From Bog-950 sp035299425 (GTDB lineage: Bacteria; Bacteroidota; Bacteroidia; Chitinophagales; LD1), in NCBI GenBank assembly GCA_035299425.1, contig DATGWP010000216.1, positions 1-30,351 of the forward strand: a DNA stretch of 30,351 bases, in the 5' to 3' direction. Each line of letters begins with the position of its first letter. The first letter of the stretch is position 1. The notes below the pieces were generated by a model. The model was not told the origin of the DNA, ran no database searches, and was given only the letters and a program-made list of their open reading frames with translations. The translations under genes were made by a program, and so were the position numbers. Below, piece after piece: positions 1 through 8,668 of this stretch.

Positions 1-98
1 TTAGTGCATGCATAAGGAAAATCAATAGTAGAATTTTTGCATCGCCTGCACTAAGCGGGGGTATGTAAAAATCATCAACCTGCATTTCTTAAAATGCA

Positions 99-126
99 AA
101 CAGCCGCACATTTCTGCGCGGCTGTT
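99..126 (-). terminator. Terminator-like hairpin after the porP/ompA-type operon
   Basis: Perfect 9-bp inverted repeat, AACAGCCGC at 99-107 and GCGGCTGTT at 118-126. Read on the minus strand, the stem is followed by the T-rich stretch TTTGCATTTTAAG. It lies about 50 bp beyond the stop codon of the minus-strand OmpA-family gene, so it probably ends that transcript. A smaller hairpin (TGCATTT/AAATGCA, 81-98) follows directly. Confidence 0.6.
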
Positions 127-145
127 CTGGTATTCTGTATTCTGC

Positions 146-177
146 CTTTAAGTCCCCTTTAGGGGATTTAGGGGTTT
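146..177. repeat. Short interspersed palindromic repeat, copy 1 (CCCCTAAA type)
   Basis: The sequence contains CCCCTTTAGGGG (155-166), followed by ATTTAGGGG. Its reverse complement, CCCCTAAATCCCCTAAAGGGG, closely matches 28237-28257 near the other end of the window. The repeat abuts the TAA stop codon of the OmpA-family gene. As I recall, near-identical elements are common between genes in many Bacteroidota genomes. No coding potential is visible, and a role as a small mobile or structural element is inference. Confidence 0.6.
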
Positions 178-2264
178 TATTTCTTCTTCTTTCCGTAAGT
201 AAAGCCTGGACCGGTTTTTACTTGTTTAACTACTTCGCCGTAGTTTTCAATTTCCGGAGCGTCTTCCGGCTTATCAGGGATTAGCTTGAATTCAACTCTT
301 CTGTTGCGCGCGCGGCCTTCCGGATCGTCTTCGCCGTTAGGTAGTTCGTTAGGAACAGCTGGTTGTTTTTCGCCAAAGGTCTTAACCACTATGCGGCTTT
401 CTTCAATTTTCTTCTTCTTAATTAAGAAGGTCTTAACCTCGTTGGCACGGCGTAATGAAAGCGCTTCGTTGTACTCATCGGTACCTTTGCTATCGGTATG
501 ACCCTGTATCTCTAAAGAGTAACCAGGGTGTGCAGTTAATACCTGAACCACTGAGTCTATCTGTCCTTTGTAGAAATCGATTACGTTTGATTTATCGAAG
601 GCAAAATACACATTAGGTATTTTGATGTGGATACGGATGATTGGGTCCAAGTAGAATATTTTTTCGATTGTATCGCGTTCCTCTTCTTCTTCAATAGTAA
701 GGTTATCGATAGATGGCCAGTAGCCTTCTTTGTTACCGTTGATTTTGTAAGAAGTGCTGCGCTTAACAGGGAAAAGGAAAGGTGTAGCAGTGGTAATAGC
801 ATTGCCTACAAATTCGAAGTTATTGCCGGCTACTTTGTAAAGCGATGCATCTACACCAGTTACCGGTGTGTTGGTAGGGTCGCCACGTTTAACGTAGATA
901 CCTTTTAGGGTGATATCGCGCTGAACGATTACAGTCCAGATATCATCGCAGCAGGTAGCGCCACGAGGTGAAGTAGTACCAATACGGTTAGAAACCTCGA
1001 AACCACGAGCAGCTTTCTCATCCAATGCAAAATACAAATCATCGGCCTGTGAGTTGATAGGCACACCAGCGTTAACCGGTTTGCTGGTCCACGCACCTGG
1101 TGTCCCCTGAATTTTAAACACATCAAGACCGCCTATAGATGGAAGACCATCTGATGAGTAATAAAGCAATTTGTTTTTAAGGTCGTAGAAAGGAGTAACA
1201 TCATCTCCCGGAGTGTTTACTTCGTTACCAGCGTTGGTAGCTGCACCAAAGTTGCCATCCTTATCTACTTTGGCATACCAGATATCTATACCCTTGCTGC
1301 CTGCACGGCTGCTGGCAAAATAAAGTATAGTATTACCATCTTTATCTACACCATAAGCAGGGTGCGTAGTAGTTCCCAACTCACCGTTCAGTTTCTTCAA
1401 ATCTTCTGACTCACCCCAGGTGTTACCACTTTTTACCGAGCGGTATAAGCGGCAGTTCACGCGGTTCTCACTATTTTCTACTTCACTACATTTAGTAAAC
1501 ACGATAGTATTTCCATCGGGAGACAATACGGCATTACCAGTATTGGTTTTAGGGTCGTTTGGCGGCGAAGGAAGTTCCGTTCTGCCAGTGAATGACTTAC
1601 CTGATTTCTCTGCAGTAAAAATAGAAGTGAAGTGTTCTGCTTTGCTTACGTCCAGGTTAACTGCAGTATCGGTTTTCTGCGATGTAAACATAACACCACC
1701 ACCCTTTAAAGGCTTTGGTGCAAAATCCTGAATGGTGCTGTTAACCTGTCCTTCGGTCTTCTCTACCTTGATTTTGGTAGGGAATTTGGTGATAACCAAA
1801 GCAGAGTCAACACCTTCGATTTCAATTTTAGCCAAATTTTTGTAGCTGATATCTTTTTTGCCCAGTGGCGCCTTTACGTAGCCTTCCAGGGTTGTTTTGG
1901 CATCGGCATAGTGGCCGTTCATTTTTTGCATACGGCCCAGGTGGAACTGGTCGTTTACAAAAGCCTCAGGGTCTTTAGCTATAACTATCTTGTAATACTT
2001 TTCAGCTGCTTCGTAGTCGCGTAATTCGCGGTTAACATCGCCTAATAAGTGCGCGATATCAATTTTTTCAGGTTTAGCCTTGTAGGCATCTTCCAGATAT
2101 TGGGCAGCATTATAAAAACTGCCTTCCTTTATTTGGGCACGTGCAATCTTTAATTTCTTGCGCCATTTCACTTTAGGATACTTCTCCACGTTTTTCAACT
2201 TGGAGTCCTGAGCACCTGCAAACAATATCAGGGGAGTTAACAGGGCTAATAAAAAATACTTCAT
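177..2264 (-). CDS. OmpA-family protein with TPR, beta-propeller and CRD domains; PorE-like T9SS component
   Basis: 695 residues with a signal peptide (about 1-18) and no lipobox cysteine. Domain order: TPR-like helices (about 45-131), PD40/WD40-type propeller blades (about 180-420, including a SPDGNTIVFT motif near 247 and SSRAGSKGIDIWYA near 320), a carboxypeptidase-regulatory-like beta domain (about 450-530), and an OmpA C-terminal peptidoglycan-binding domain (about 550-660, with FDKSN, GHTDSKG and ARNRRVEF). This order matches PorE of Porphyromonas gingivalis, which anchors the T9SS to peptidoglycan. The porP-type gene lies 45 bp upstream on the same strand, so the two are probably co-transcribed. 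It could instead be a paralogue serving one cargo class, because the rest of the T9SS core is not in the window. P. gingivalis PorE is described as a lipoprotein, so the missing lipobox is a difference. Confidence 0.85.
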   Translation of the reverse strand: MKYFLLALLTPLILFAGAQDSKLKNVEKYPKVKWRKKLKIARAQIKEGSFYNAAQYLEDAYKAKPEKIDIAHLLGDVNRELRDYEAAEKYYKIVIAKDPEAFVNDQFHLGRMQKMNGHYADAKTTLEGYVKAPLGKKDISYKNLAKIEIEGVDSALVITKFPTKIKVEKTEGQVNSTIQDFAPKPLKGGGVMFTSQKTDTAVNLDVSKAEHFTSIFTAEKSGKSFTGRTELPSPPNDPKTNTGNAVLSPDGNTIVFTKCSEVENSENRVNCRLYRSVKSGNTWGESEDLKKLNGELGTTTHPAYGVDKDGNTILYFASSRAGSKGIDIWYAKVDKDGNFGAATNAGNEVNTPGDDVTPFYDLKNKLLYYSSDGLPSIGGLDVFKIQGTPGAWTSKPVNAGVPINSQADDLYFALDEKAARGFEVSNRIGTTSPRGATCCDDIWTVIVQRDITLKGIYVKRGDPTNTPVTGVDASLYKVAGNNFEFVGNAITTATPFLFPVKRSTSYKINGNKEGYWPSIDNLTIEEEEERDTIEKIFYLDPIIRIHIKIPNVYFAFDKSNVIDFYKGQIDSVVQVLTAHPGYSLEIQGHTDSKGTDEYNEALSLRRANEVKTFLIKKKKIEESRIVVKTFGEKQPAVPNELPNGEDDPEGRARNRRVEFKLIPDKPEDAPEIENYGEVVKQVKTGPGFTYGKKKK

Positions 2265-2309
2265 AGTTTATGCTTAGTTTTCTGAATTGAAAAAAGGGTT
2301 TGGTTTGTA

Positions 2310-3374
2310 TTAATACCTTGGGTTAAACAAGTAGTTATCTTCTTTAGGCTGGAACAGGTTGCCGATGTAGCTTAAAGTAATTTCGAAGCCCATAGGCAAA
2401 ATAGCATTGCTGTTAACTACCGAACGGTTGTAGCCTTTGTACTTTTGAGTTAAGTGTACATCGTAAGCAAAACCGGCACGGAAGCCTTTCCACTCGAAGC
2501 CGATTTTAGGTATCAGGGTGTAGTTGTTGTTTACGCGGTTCCACAAACCAAGGAATAAAGTAGCACGCTTAGCCGGGTCTTTAATTACATGCACACCAGC
2601 CGTTAAACCGAAGTTAACTTCGTTGGCTTTTTGCTGATACATAAATAAGTAGCCAGGGCTGAATACTGCTTTGTCTTTGTAATCGAACTCGAAACCACCG
2701 TGAAGTGTATGGCGGAAAGGTAAACGGTAAGTGGTAGTGCTGTTAGCCAGGAAATCCTGTTTGTAATTAGTAGCATTGTTGAACGCATAGCCGGTGTAGA
2801 AACGCATGCCAGTGTAAAATTCATACTTGGCAAACAAACCAGCGTTGAACGCGCCTTTCATTCTGTTGCCACTGTTGAAGGTTTCGGCATTGTAGCTAGA
2901 GTTGTAACTTAAGTCGGCATTGTAGCCGTCGTTAAACTCAAACTTGCTGAAATCCATTTTGGTCATAGCCAAACCGCCCTGTAAACCTAAGCCCAACTGA
3001 AACTTAGATTTTGGACCGAAGGTCATATTATAAGCTACCGAAAGCAAAATCTGGTTTTGGTTGAAGGTTTTGCCGTTTTGCTGGTCGTTTACAAATACCA
3101 GACCCACACCCAATGAACCCTTCTTAATCTTTTCACGTAAAAGTGAGAAGTCAAGACTAACAGACGGTGTAGAGAACACCGGCTTGTTGTTAGACATGCC
3201 CGGGTACTGGTTACGGTAAATACCTGTAATACGGTAAAAACCATTGAAGTTACCGGTAAGAGCCGGGTTTAGTGTAAGCGGGGATGCGTAAAACTGTGAA
3301 AAATGGATATCCTGCGCATTTACTGCCAGCACTCCCATCATTAAAGCTACAATTGCGTATAGTTTAAATTTCAT
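2310..3374 (-). CDS. PorP/SprF family type IX secretion system membrane protein
   Basis: 354 residues with a signal peptide ending near NAQ (about residue 20). The mature start has the family hallmark DIHFSQFYASPLTLNPALTG, followed by RNQYPG near residue 55. The rest is alternating beta-strand sequence typical of an outer-membrane barrel, ending in an aromatic-rich tail. PorP is an outer-membrane partner of PorK, PorN and PorE in the T9SS. SprF-type paralogues help to export or display particular adhesins. The gene leads a two-gene minus-strand operon with the PorE-like gene and has a TAnnTTTG element about 45 bp upstream. SprF paralogues usually sit next to a giant adhesin, and none is adjacent here. 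Whether this is core PorP or a paralogue cannot be told from the window. Confidence 0.9.
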   Translation of the reverse strand: MKFKLYAIVALMMGVLAVNAQDIHFSQFYASPLTLNPALTGNFNGFYRITGIYRNQYPGMSNNKPVFSTPSVSLDFSLLREKIKKGSLGVGLVFVNDQQNGKTFNQNQILLSVAYNMTFGPKSKFQLGLGLQGGLAMTKMDFSKFEFNDGYNADLSYNSSYNAETFNSGNRMKGAFNAGLFAKYEFYTGMRFYTGYAFNNATNYKQDFLANSTTTYRLPFRHTLHGGFEFDYKDKAVFSPGYLFMYQQKANEVNFGLTAGVHVIKDPAKRATLFLGLWNRVNNNYTLIPKIGFEWKGFRAGFAYDVHLTQKYKGYNRSVVNSNAILPMGFEITLSYIGNLFQPKEDNYLFNPRY

Positions 3375-3418
3375 GAGTATGTCTAAATTTATTAGGGTCC
3401 AAAGAAAATATTTTTTTG

Positions 3419-3426
3419 CAAACCTA
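3419..3426 (-). promoter_or_regulatory. Candidate -7 promoter element for the porP-type operon
   Basis: On the minus strand the sequence reads TAGGTTTG, an exact match to the Bacteroidota -7 consensus TAnnTTTG, about 45 bp upstream of the ATG. No clear TTTG -33 box is seen at the usual distance, so the call rests on this element and its position. Confidence 0.45.
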
Positions 3427-3888
3427 CATGAATTTGCCGTTTAAAAAACCGGATTTCAGGCATTTATGTGAATAACTTATGTAATTTGCCGAAAATCAAT
3501 CTTATACCCGTGTGGGTCACAACCTTCAAATGTTTTCATGGGCCATGACTTATACCAGGCCATATTACCTGCCCAGTACCCAAAAAATTGAAGGATTAAT
3601 GTATGGTTCTTATAAGTTGTATGACTTGCCCTAAGTAATTTAAGTGCAAGTGTTTATATTTTATGTGCGTATAGAAAGCACATACTTCAAAGGCGGCCCC
3701 TGCTGACCGCTAACCAGTACCACCTCAAAATCTGCGGCCCTTATGTTTTACAGGCGTCAGCCTGTTATCTTATTTTGTTAAAGATATAGACGCACATGCA
3801 CTAAGAGGGTGCCTGCCTTTACCGTTTTTCATTGGTAAAAACAATCCTTTTCAAAAAAATGTGCAGAACTTTTGACCCTACCAAACCC

Positions 3889-3903
3889 TTAACATGATGT
3901 TAA
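3889..3903. promoter_or_regulatory. Palindromic candidate operator upstream of the susC-type gene
   Basis: TTAACATGATGTTAA is a perfect inverted repeat with 7-bp arms and a 1-bp centre, 62 bp upstream of the susC-type start. Its position suits binding of a dimeric regulator. No regulator gene is adjacent, and the function is inferred from position and symmetry only. Confidence 0.35.
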
Positions 3904-3965
3904 CTTATTAAACAAAGCTGTAAATTGGCACTGCGATAATCTTTTTTTAACCAAACTACAGTTCT

Positions 3966-6900
3966 ATGAAACAAATGTACAAGCTACTTGTAATGGTGTT
4001 TGCGTTTACGTGCTCTACAACCCTGGCACAGCAAACTATTACAGGTACCGTAATTTCGGCCGCTGACCAACAATCTGTTATAGGGGCTACGGTGGTAGTG
4101 GAAGGCACTGCCAACGGCACCGTAACAGATGCAGACGGTAAGTTTTTGCTTACGGTGGACAGCACCGCCAAAAACCTGGTATTTTCTTATGTGGGTATGC
4201 GTAAACAAACCGTGCCCATAAACAGCACCACCACAGTGCTTAATATAACGATGGAAGCGGATAATACCACCTTTGACGAAGTGGTAGTAACGGCCCTGGC
4301 TGTAAAGCGCGAAAAGCGCGAGCTGGGTTTTGGTACAACCACTATTAAAAGTGAGGACCTTAATAAAGGCAGCCAAAGTTCGGCACTAAACTCACTACAG
4401 GGTAAGGTTGCCGGCGCCCAGATTACCAACGCTACCGGTGCGCCTGGTGGTTCTACCAGAGTTGTTCTACGTGGCGGTTCATCTTTTACCGGCGATAATA
4501 ATGCGCTGATAGTAGTAGATGGTGTACCGGTGAGTAACAATAACTATGGTGTAGGGGATGATTTAAACGGAAAGAGCGATGTGCTTAATAACCAATATGA
4601 CGTAGGAAACCGCGGTAATGATATAAACCCGCAGGATATTGAAAACGTAACAGTATTAAAAGGAGCTGCCGCTACTGCACTATACGGCCAGCAGGGTGCC
4701 AACGGGGTTATTATGATAACCACCAAAAAAGGAGCGCTGGTGCAAACCGACAAGCCCGGCAAAAAATTCATGGTTTCGTTTAGCACGCAAACCGGTTTTA
4801 GCCGTCCGCTTAAATTACCTGAAAGACAAACCGAATACGGCCAGGGCGGCCTTAAAGCTTTCGACCTGCGCGAAAACTTTAACTGGGGCCCAAAACTGGA
4901 CGGCACCCTGCACCCATGGGGACAGGAAGTAGAAGGTGAGGCGCGCGTTAAGCCTTACTCTGCTTTACCAAATTCGCTGAATAAGTTTTTTGCTACGGGT
5001 AAAACCTATAACAACAATCTTGCAATAAGCGGTGCTAACAAAGGCACTAACTATTACTTAAGCTACAACAACTTTAAATATGATGGTATAGTACCGGGCA
5101 CCGGTTATATGCGTAACTCGCTGCGTACCAACATATCGCACGATTTTGGCGATAAGCTTTCATCGCTGGTAACTTTTAACTACAACCGCACCGATGGCGA
5201 CCTGGTAAGCCAGGGGCAGGGCGACCAGGCTCCTTTGTATAATCTGTTGCAAATTCCAATTGATATTCCTATTGCAGAGTTGAAAGACCTGGATAATAAA
5301 TTTAATACACCGGCGGGTTACTTTGGCGCTTATGCTCTTAACCCATACTGGGTATTGGCTAATAATAAAACAAGCAATATTGTAGACCGCTTTAATACCA
5401 ACATTACCCTTAATTATAAGCCGCTTAAATGGCTAACCTTTACTGGTCGTTTTGGTAGCGATAACTACACCGACAGCCGTTTTCAGAAATGGCGCAAAAT
5501 TACCTACACCAACTGGGACACCGAAAAAACACTTGTAGGTAAGTACAGCGAAGATATTTACCGGGTAGGCCAGTACAATGCCGATTTAATTGTGCAGGGC
5601 ATGCACACCTTTAAAGAAAAATACATGATAAGTGTATTGGTGGGAGGCAACATGAATGTAAACAATACCAAAAACACCTATGCGCAAACCGCGGGCCTTG
5701 CAGTAGATGATTTGTACACCTTCGAAAACTCGCAGGACCGCCCAACGCTTAACAATATTGTATACCGTAAAAACCTGGCTTCAATTTATTATGATGTAAA
5801 CTTTGGCTATAAAAACTTTCTGTTTTTAGGTACCAGCGGCCGTAACGACTGGACAAGCACACTTGCCAAAGGCAAAAACAATTATTTCTACGCAGGTGCC
5901 AACGTATCGCTGGTACTGTCAGAGTTAATTAAGGCCGACCCAATGGCACTTAGCTACTGGAAAATACGCGCCAGCTTTGCCCAGGTGGGTAAAGATGCCG
6001 AGCCATACTCGCTGCGCAACGTATTTGTTACCGGTACTATTGGCGACGGATATAATGAAAGTGAGATACACTCACCATGGGTTTCGGCCGATGGCAGCAA
6101 CGTAACCGGTTATACAGTATCGGGCACTTTGAGAAACGAAAACCTGAAACCTGAAATTTCTACAACATTTGAAGCAGGTACCGAAATATCTTTCTTAAAA
6201 GACCGGTTGGGAATTGACTTTACCTACTACTGGAAACGCACCAAAGACCAGATTATAACTATACCAGTGGCACCAAGTAGTGGTTTTACCAGCAGAGTGG
6301 TTAACGCAGGTTTGCTGCAAAACCAAGGTGTTGAATTATCGGTACGCACTACACCGGTGAACGAAAAAGGTGTAAAATGGGAGGTATACGGCACATTTAC
6401 CAAAAACTACAGCAAGGTAATTAAGGTAGCCGATGATGCCAAGCAATTGGTTATAGGTGGCCTATCATCTATGGCAATAGTAATACAGGAAGGGCAACCT
6501 TATGGCTCATTCTACTCCATTACATCTGAGCGCGACCCTGATGGTAACCCGGTGGTTGATGAAGCTACCGGCGTGCCTATTATGACTTCCTCTGCGAAAA
6601 TAGTAGGTAATTTTCAACCTAAGTGGCTGGGTAGTATAGGTACATCGCTCAGCTATAAAGGTCTGCGTTTTACCTGCCTGTTTGATGCACGCGTAGGTGG
6701 TGTATACTACAGCAGCACCCGCGACCTGCAGAAATTTGTGGGCAGCGACCCGGTTACTTTATATAACGACCGTGAAGATTTTGTAATACCTAACAGCGTT
6801 TACATAGGTGGCGATGGACAATATTATGCCAACACCACAGCAGTAAGCTACCAGGATTACTGGACCAACTTCATTAGCCAGGATTATGCCGATAACCTGG

Positions 6901-7160
6901 TTACCGCTACCAACGTAAAGCTGCGCGAAATATCGCTGGCTTATTCGCTACCAAAAAAATTGATGGAGAAAACAAAGTACATAGCTAACATAGAACTAAG
7001 CCTATTTGGCAATAATGTATGGATGTGGACACCAAAATCGAACACCTACGGGGACCCAGAGGTAGGCGCTTACGGTTCGGGCAACGCACAGGGCTTTGAG
7101 TTTTATAACCTGCCTTCGGTGCGCACACTTGGCTTTGGCGTTAAGGTAGATTTTCAATAA
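3966..7160 (+). CDS. SusC/RagA family TonB-linked outer membrane transporter
   Basis: 1064 residues. The signal peptide ends near TLAQQ (about 21). A carboxypeptidase-D regulatory-like domain (about 23-105, starting TITGTVISAADQQSVIGATV) is followed by the SusC signature near VVVTALAVKREKRELGF (about 105-120). The TonB plug domain follows (about 125-255, with LQGKVAGAQI, RGGSSFTGDNNALIVVDGVPV and GAAATALYGQQGANGVIMITTKKG-type sequence), then a large beta-barrel to the C-terminus. SusC proteins form the TonB-driven barrel under a SusD lid and import glycans, peptides or other large solutes. The susD-type gene starts 20 bp downstream, so the two are one transcript. An in-frame second ATG at codon 4 could also be the start. 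The substrate cannot be read from the sequence. Confidence 0.95.
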   Translation: MKQMYKLLVMVFAFTCSTTLAQQTITGTVISAADQQSVIGATVVVEGTANGTVTDADGKFLLTVDSTAKNLVFSYVGMRKQTVPINSTTTVLNITMEADNTTFDEVVVTALAVKREKRELGFGTTTIKSEDLNKGSQSSALNSLQGKVAGAQITNATGAPGGSTRVVLRGGSSFTGDNNALIVVDGVPVSNNNYGVGDDLNGKSDVLNNQYDVGNRGNDINPQDIENVTVLKGAAATALYGQQGANGVIMITTKKGALVQTDKPGKKFMVSFSTQTGFSRPLKLPERQTEYGQGGLKAFDLRENFNWGPKLDGTLHPWGQEVEGEARVKPYSALPNSLNKFFATGKTYNNNLAISGANKGTNYYLSYNNFKYDGIVPGTGYMRNSLRTNISHDFGDKLSSLVTFNYNRTDGDLVSQGQGDQAPLYNLLQIPIDIPIAELKDLDNKFNTPAGYFGAYALNPYWVLANNKTSNIVDRFNTNITLNYKPLKWLTFTGRFGSDNYTDSRFQKWRKITYTNWDTEKTLVGKYSEDIYRVGQYNADLIVQGMHTFKEKYMISVLVGGNMNVNNTKNTYAQTAGLAVDDLYTFENSQDRPTLNNIVYRKNLASIYYDVNFGYKNFLFLGTSGRNDWTSTLAKGKNNYFYAGANVSLVLSELIKADPMALSYWKIRASFAQVGKDAEPYSLRNVFVTGTIGDGYNESEIHSPWVSADGSNVTGYTVSGTLRNENLKPEISTTFEAGTEISFLKDRLGIDFTYYWKRTKDQIITIPVAPSSGFTSRVVNAGLLQNQGVELSVRTTPVNEKGVKWEVYGTFTKNYSKVIKVADDAKQLVIGGLSSMAIVIQEGQPYGSFYSITSERDPDGNPVVDEATGVPIMTSSAKIVGNFQPKWLGSIGTSLSYKGLRFTCLFDARVGGVYYSSTRDLQKFVGSDPVTLYNDREDFVIPNSVYIGGDGQYYANTTAVSYQDYWTNFISQDYADNLVTATNVKLREISLAYSLPKKLMEKTKYIANIELSLFGNNVWMWTPKSNTYGDPEVGAYGSGNAQGFEFYNLPSVRTLGFGVKVDFQ

Positions 7161-7180
7161 CAACGGTAAACTACAGAGAT

Positions 7181-8638
7181 ATGAAAAATACAATAAAAAA
7201 TATAGCCATATATAGCACGGCGGCATTTATGCTTTTTGCGACCGCATCGTGCAAGAAAGATTTTCTGGATGTAAACACCAACGAAACCACACCAGAGCAG
7301 GTAGATGTAAAATATGCCCTGCCAAGTGCACAGAGTTATCTGGGTTATACCGTAGGTAACCAGTTATCGCTGGTAGGTGGTTTTTGGGCCCAGTACTGGA
7401 CCCAGGGCCCTAATGCCAGTCAATATGCTGCTCTTGACCAGTATGTATACAACAGCACCGAAGCCGACAGGCCATGGGCAGCTTTATATGCAGGTACATT
7501 AAAAGACCTTGATTTTATTTACAAGACAGGGCAAACTGATGTAACTAAAAAGAACTATGCCGCTATCGCCCGCATATTACAGGCCTATACTTACCAGGTA
7601 ATTACCGACGCCTGGGGCGATGCGCCGTTTAGCGAATCGCTGCAGGGCGATAAGGATTTGGTATCGCCACGGTTTGATAACCAGCAAGCAATTTACGATG
7701 GTATACTGGCCGCTATAAACGAGGGCCAGGCTATGCTGGATGATGAACAACCTACCCCCGGTACCGATGACCTGATATTTAACGGTGACCTGTTTTTATG
7801 GTATGAATTTGGCAACACACTTAAACTGAAAGTACTGCTGCGCCAAAGCGAAATACGGCCAAGTGTAGCGCAGGCAGGCATTGCCGAAATGTTTGCGAAC
7901 GGCGAACCGTTTTTGGAGCAGGATGCAAAATTGTTTTACAACGATGTGCGCTTTCAGCAAAGCCCGCTGTATACCACGGCTAACGCTTTAGGTACCAGCA
8001 GCAATATTTTTGCCAGCGCAACTATAGTAGATTACATGAGCAATACTAACGACGAGCGGCTGGGTGATTATTTTGACCCTAATGGCGGTGGCCAGGTAGT
8101 TGGGTTAGAGCAAGGCTCGGGCAAACTGCTGGGCGGCAACCAAACGGATGATACCTGGAGCAGGCCGGCAGAGCAGATTATAGGACCAACTGCAGCTACC
8201 ACGTTAATCAGCGTGGCTGAGTCTGACTTTTTGCAGGCAGAAGCTATAGCACGTGGCTGGGGAAGCGGCGATGACGAAGCGGCTTACTATGCAGGTATAG
8301 AAGCATCGTGGGCCAACTGGGCAGGTGCATCTGCCGGTGATGTGGCAACCTTTGAAGCAGGGGCTGGTGTTGTTTACCCTACGGGTGGTACACAGCAGGA
8401 TAAGCTTACAGCTATTTTTACGCAGAAATGGGTGGCCATGGCCGGCAATCAGAATTTTGAAGGATGGACAGAATGGAGAAGAACCGGAATACCGGCTTTT
8501 ACACCCTCGGCTACATCTGTACTGGGCGGCAACACTTTCCCGGCAAGGCTGGTTTACCCAAGCGATGAAGTAACCTCTAATCAGAATTTCCCAGGCATAA
8601 AACCGGTTACCGAAAAAATGTGGTGGGATGTTAATTAA
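7181..8638 (+). CDS. SusD/RagB family nutrient-binding outer membrane lipoprotein (SusD-like_2 type)
   Basis: 485 residues. The lipoprotein signal peptide ends at ATASC (Cys about 23), followed by KKDFLDVNTNETTPEQV, the start expected for SusD-like family 2. Helical TPR-like segments typical of SusD follow, with the motifs AIARILQAYTYQVITDAWGDAPF (about 127-150), FLQAEAIARGWG (about 350) and QKWVAMAGNQNFEGWTEWRRTG (about 410-435). It should form the surface lid over the SusC barrel encoded just upstream and capture the substrate. Length is normal for the family. It lies between the transporter and a third lipoprotein gene in a three-gene operon. Confidence 0.95.
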   Translation: MKNTIKNIAIYSTAAFMLFATASCKKDFLDVNTNETTPEQVDVKYALPSAQSYLGYTVGNQLSLVGGFWAQYWTQGPNASQYAALDQYVYNSTEADRPWAALYAGTLKDLDFIYKTGQTDVTKKNYAAIARILQAYTYQVITDAWGDAPFSESLQGDKDLVSPRFDNQQAIYDGILAAINEGQAMLDDEQPTPGTDDLIFNGDLFLWYEFGNTLKLKVLLRQSEIRPSVAQAGIAEMFANGEPFLEQDAKLFYNDVRFQQSPLYTTANALGTSSNIFASATIVDYMSNTNDERLGDYFDPNGGGQVVGLEQGSGKLLGGNQTDDTWSRPAEQIIGPTAATTLISVAESDFLQAEAIARGWGSGDDEAAYYAGIEASWANWAGASAGDVATFEAGAGVVYPTGGTQQDKLTAIFTQKWVAMAGNQNFEGWTEWRRTGIPAFTPSATSVLGGNTFPARLVYPSDEVTSNQNFPGIKPVTEKMWWDVN

Positions 8639-8668
8639 ACCTATGGTTTCACAATCAAATTAAACAAT

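Larger units (their letters stand above)
3375..3965. other. Divergent intergenic region between porP-type and susC-type genes
   Basis: This 591-bp gap separates two divergently transcribed operons. I find no convincing small gene or RNA in it. It holds the minus-strand promoter element at 3419-3426, a TTTACC/GGTAAA inverted repeat (3818-3823 and 3834-3839) and the palindrome at 3889-3903. An imperfect -7-like element, TAAATTGG, lies at 3921-3928 for the susC direction. Its length suggests that both transcripts have regulatory sites here. Confidence 0.5.

Noticed and set aside
1..54. Inverted pair TTAGTGCA (1-8) and TGCACTAA (47-54) at the left edge, with a similar GCACTAAG at 3795.
   Set aside because: The left context is cut off by the window edge and the matches are short, so no element can be defined.
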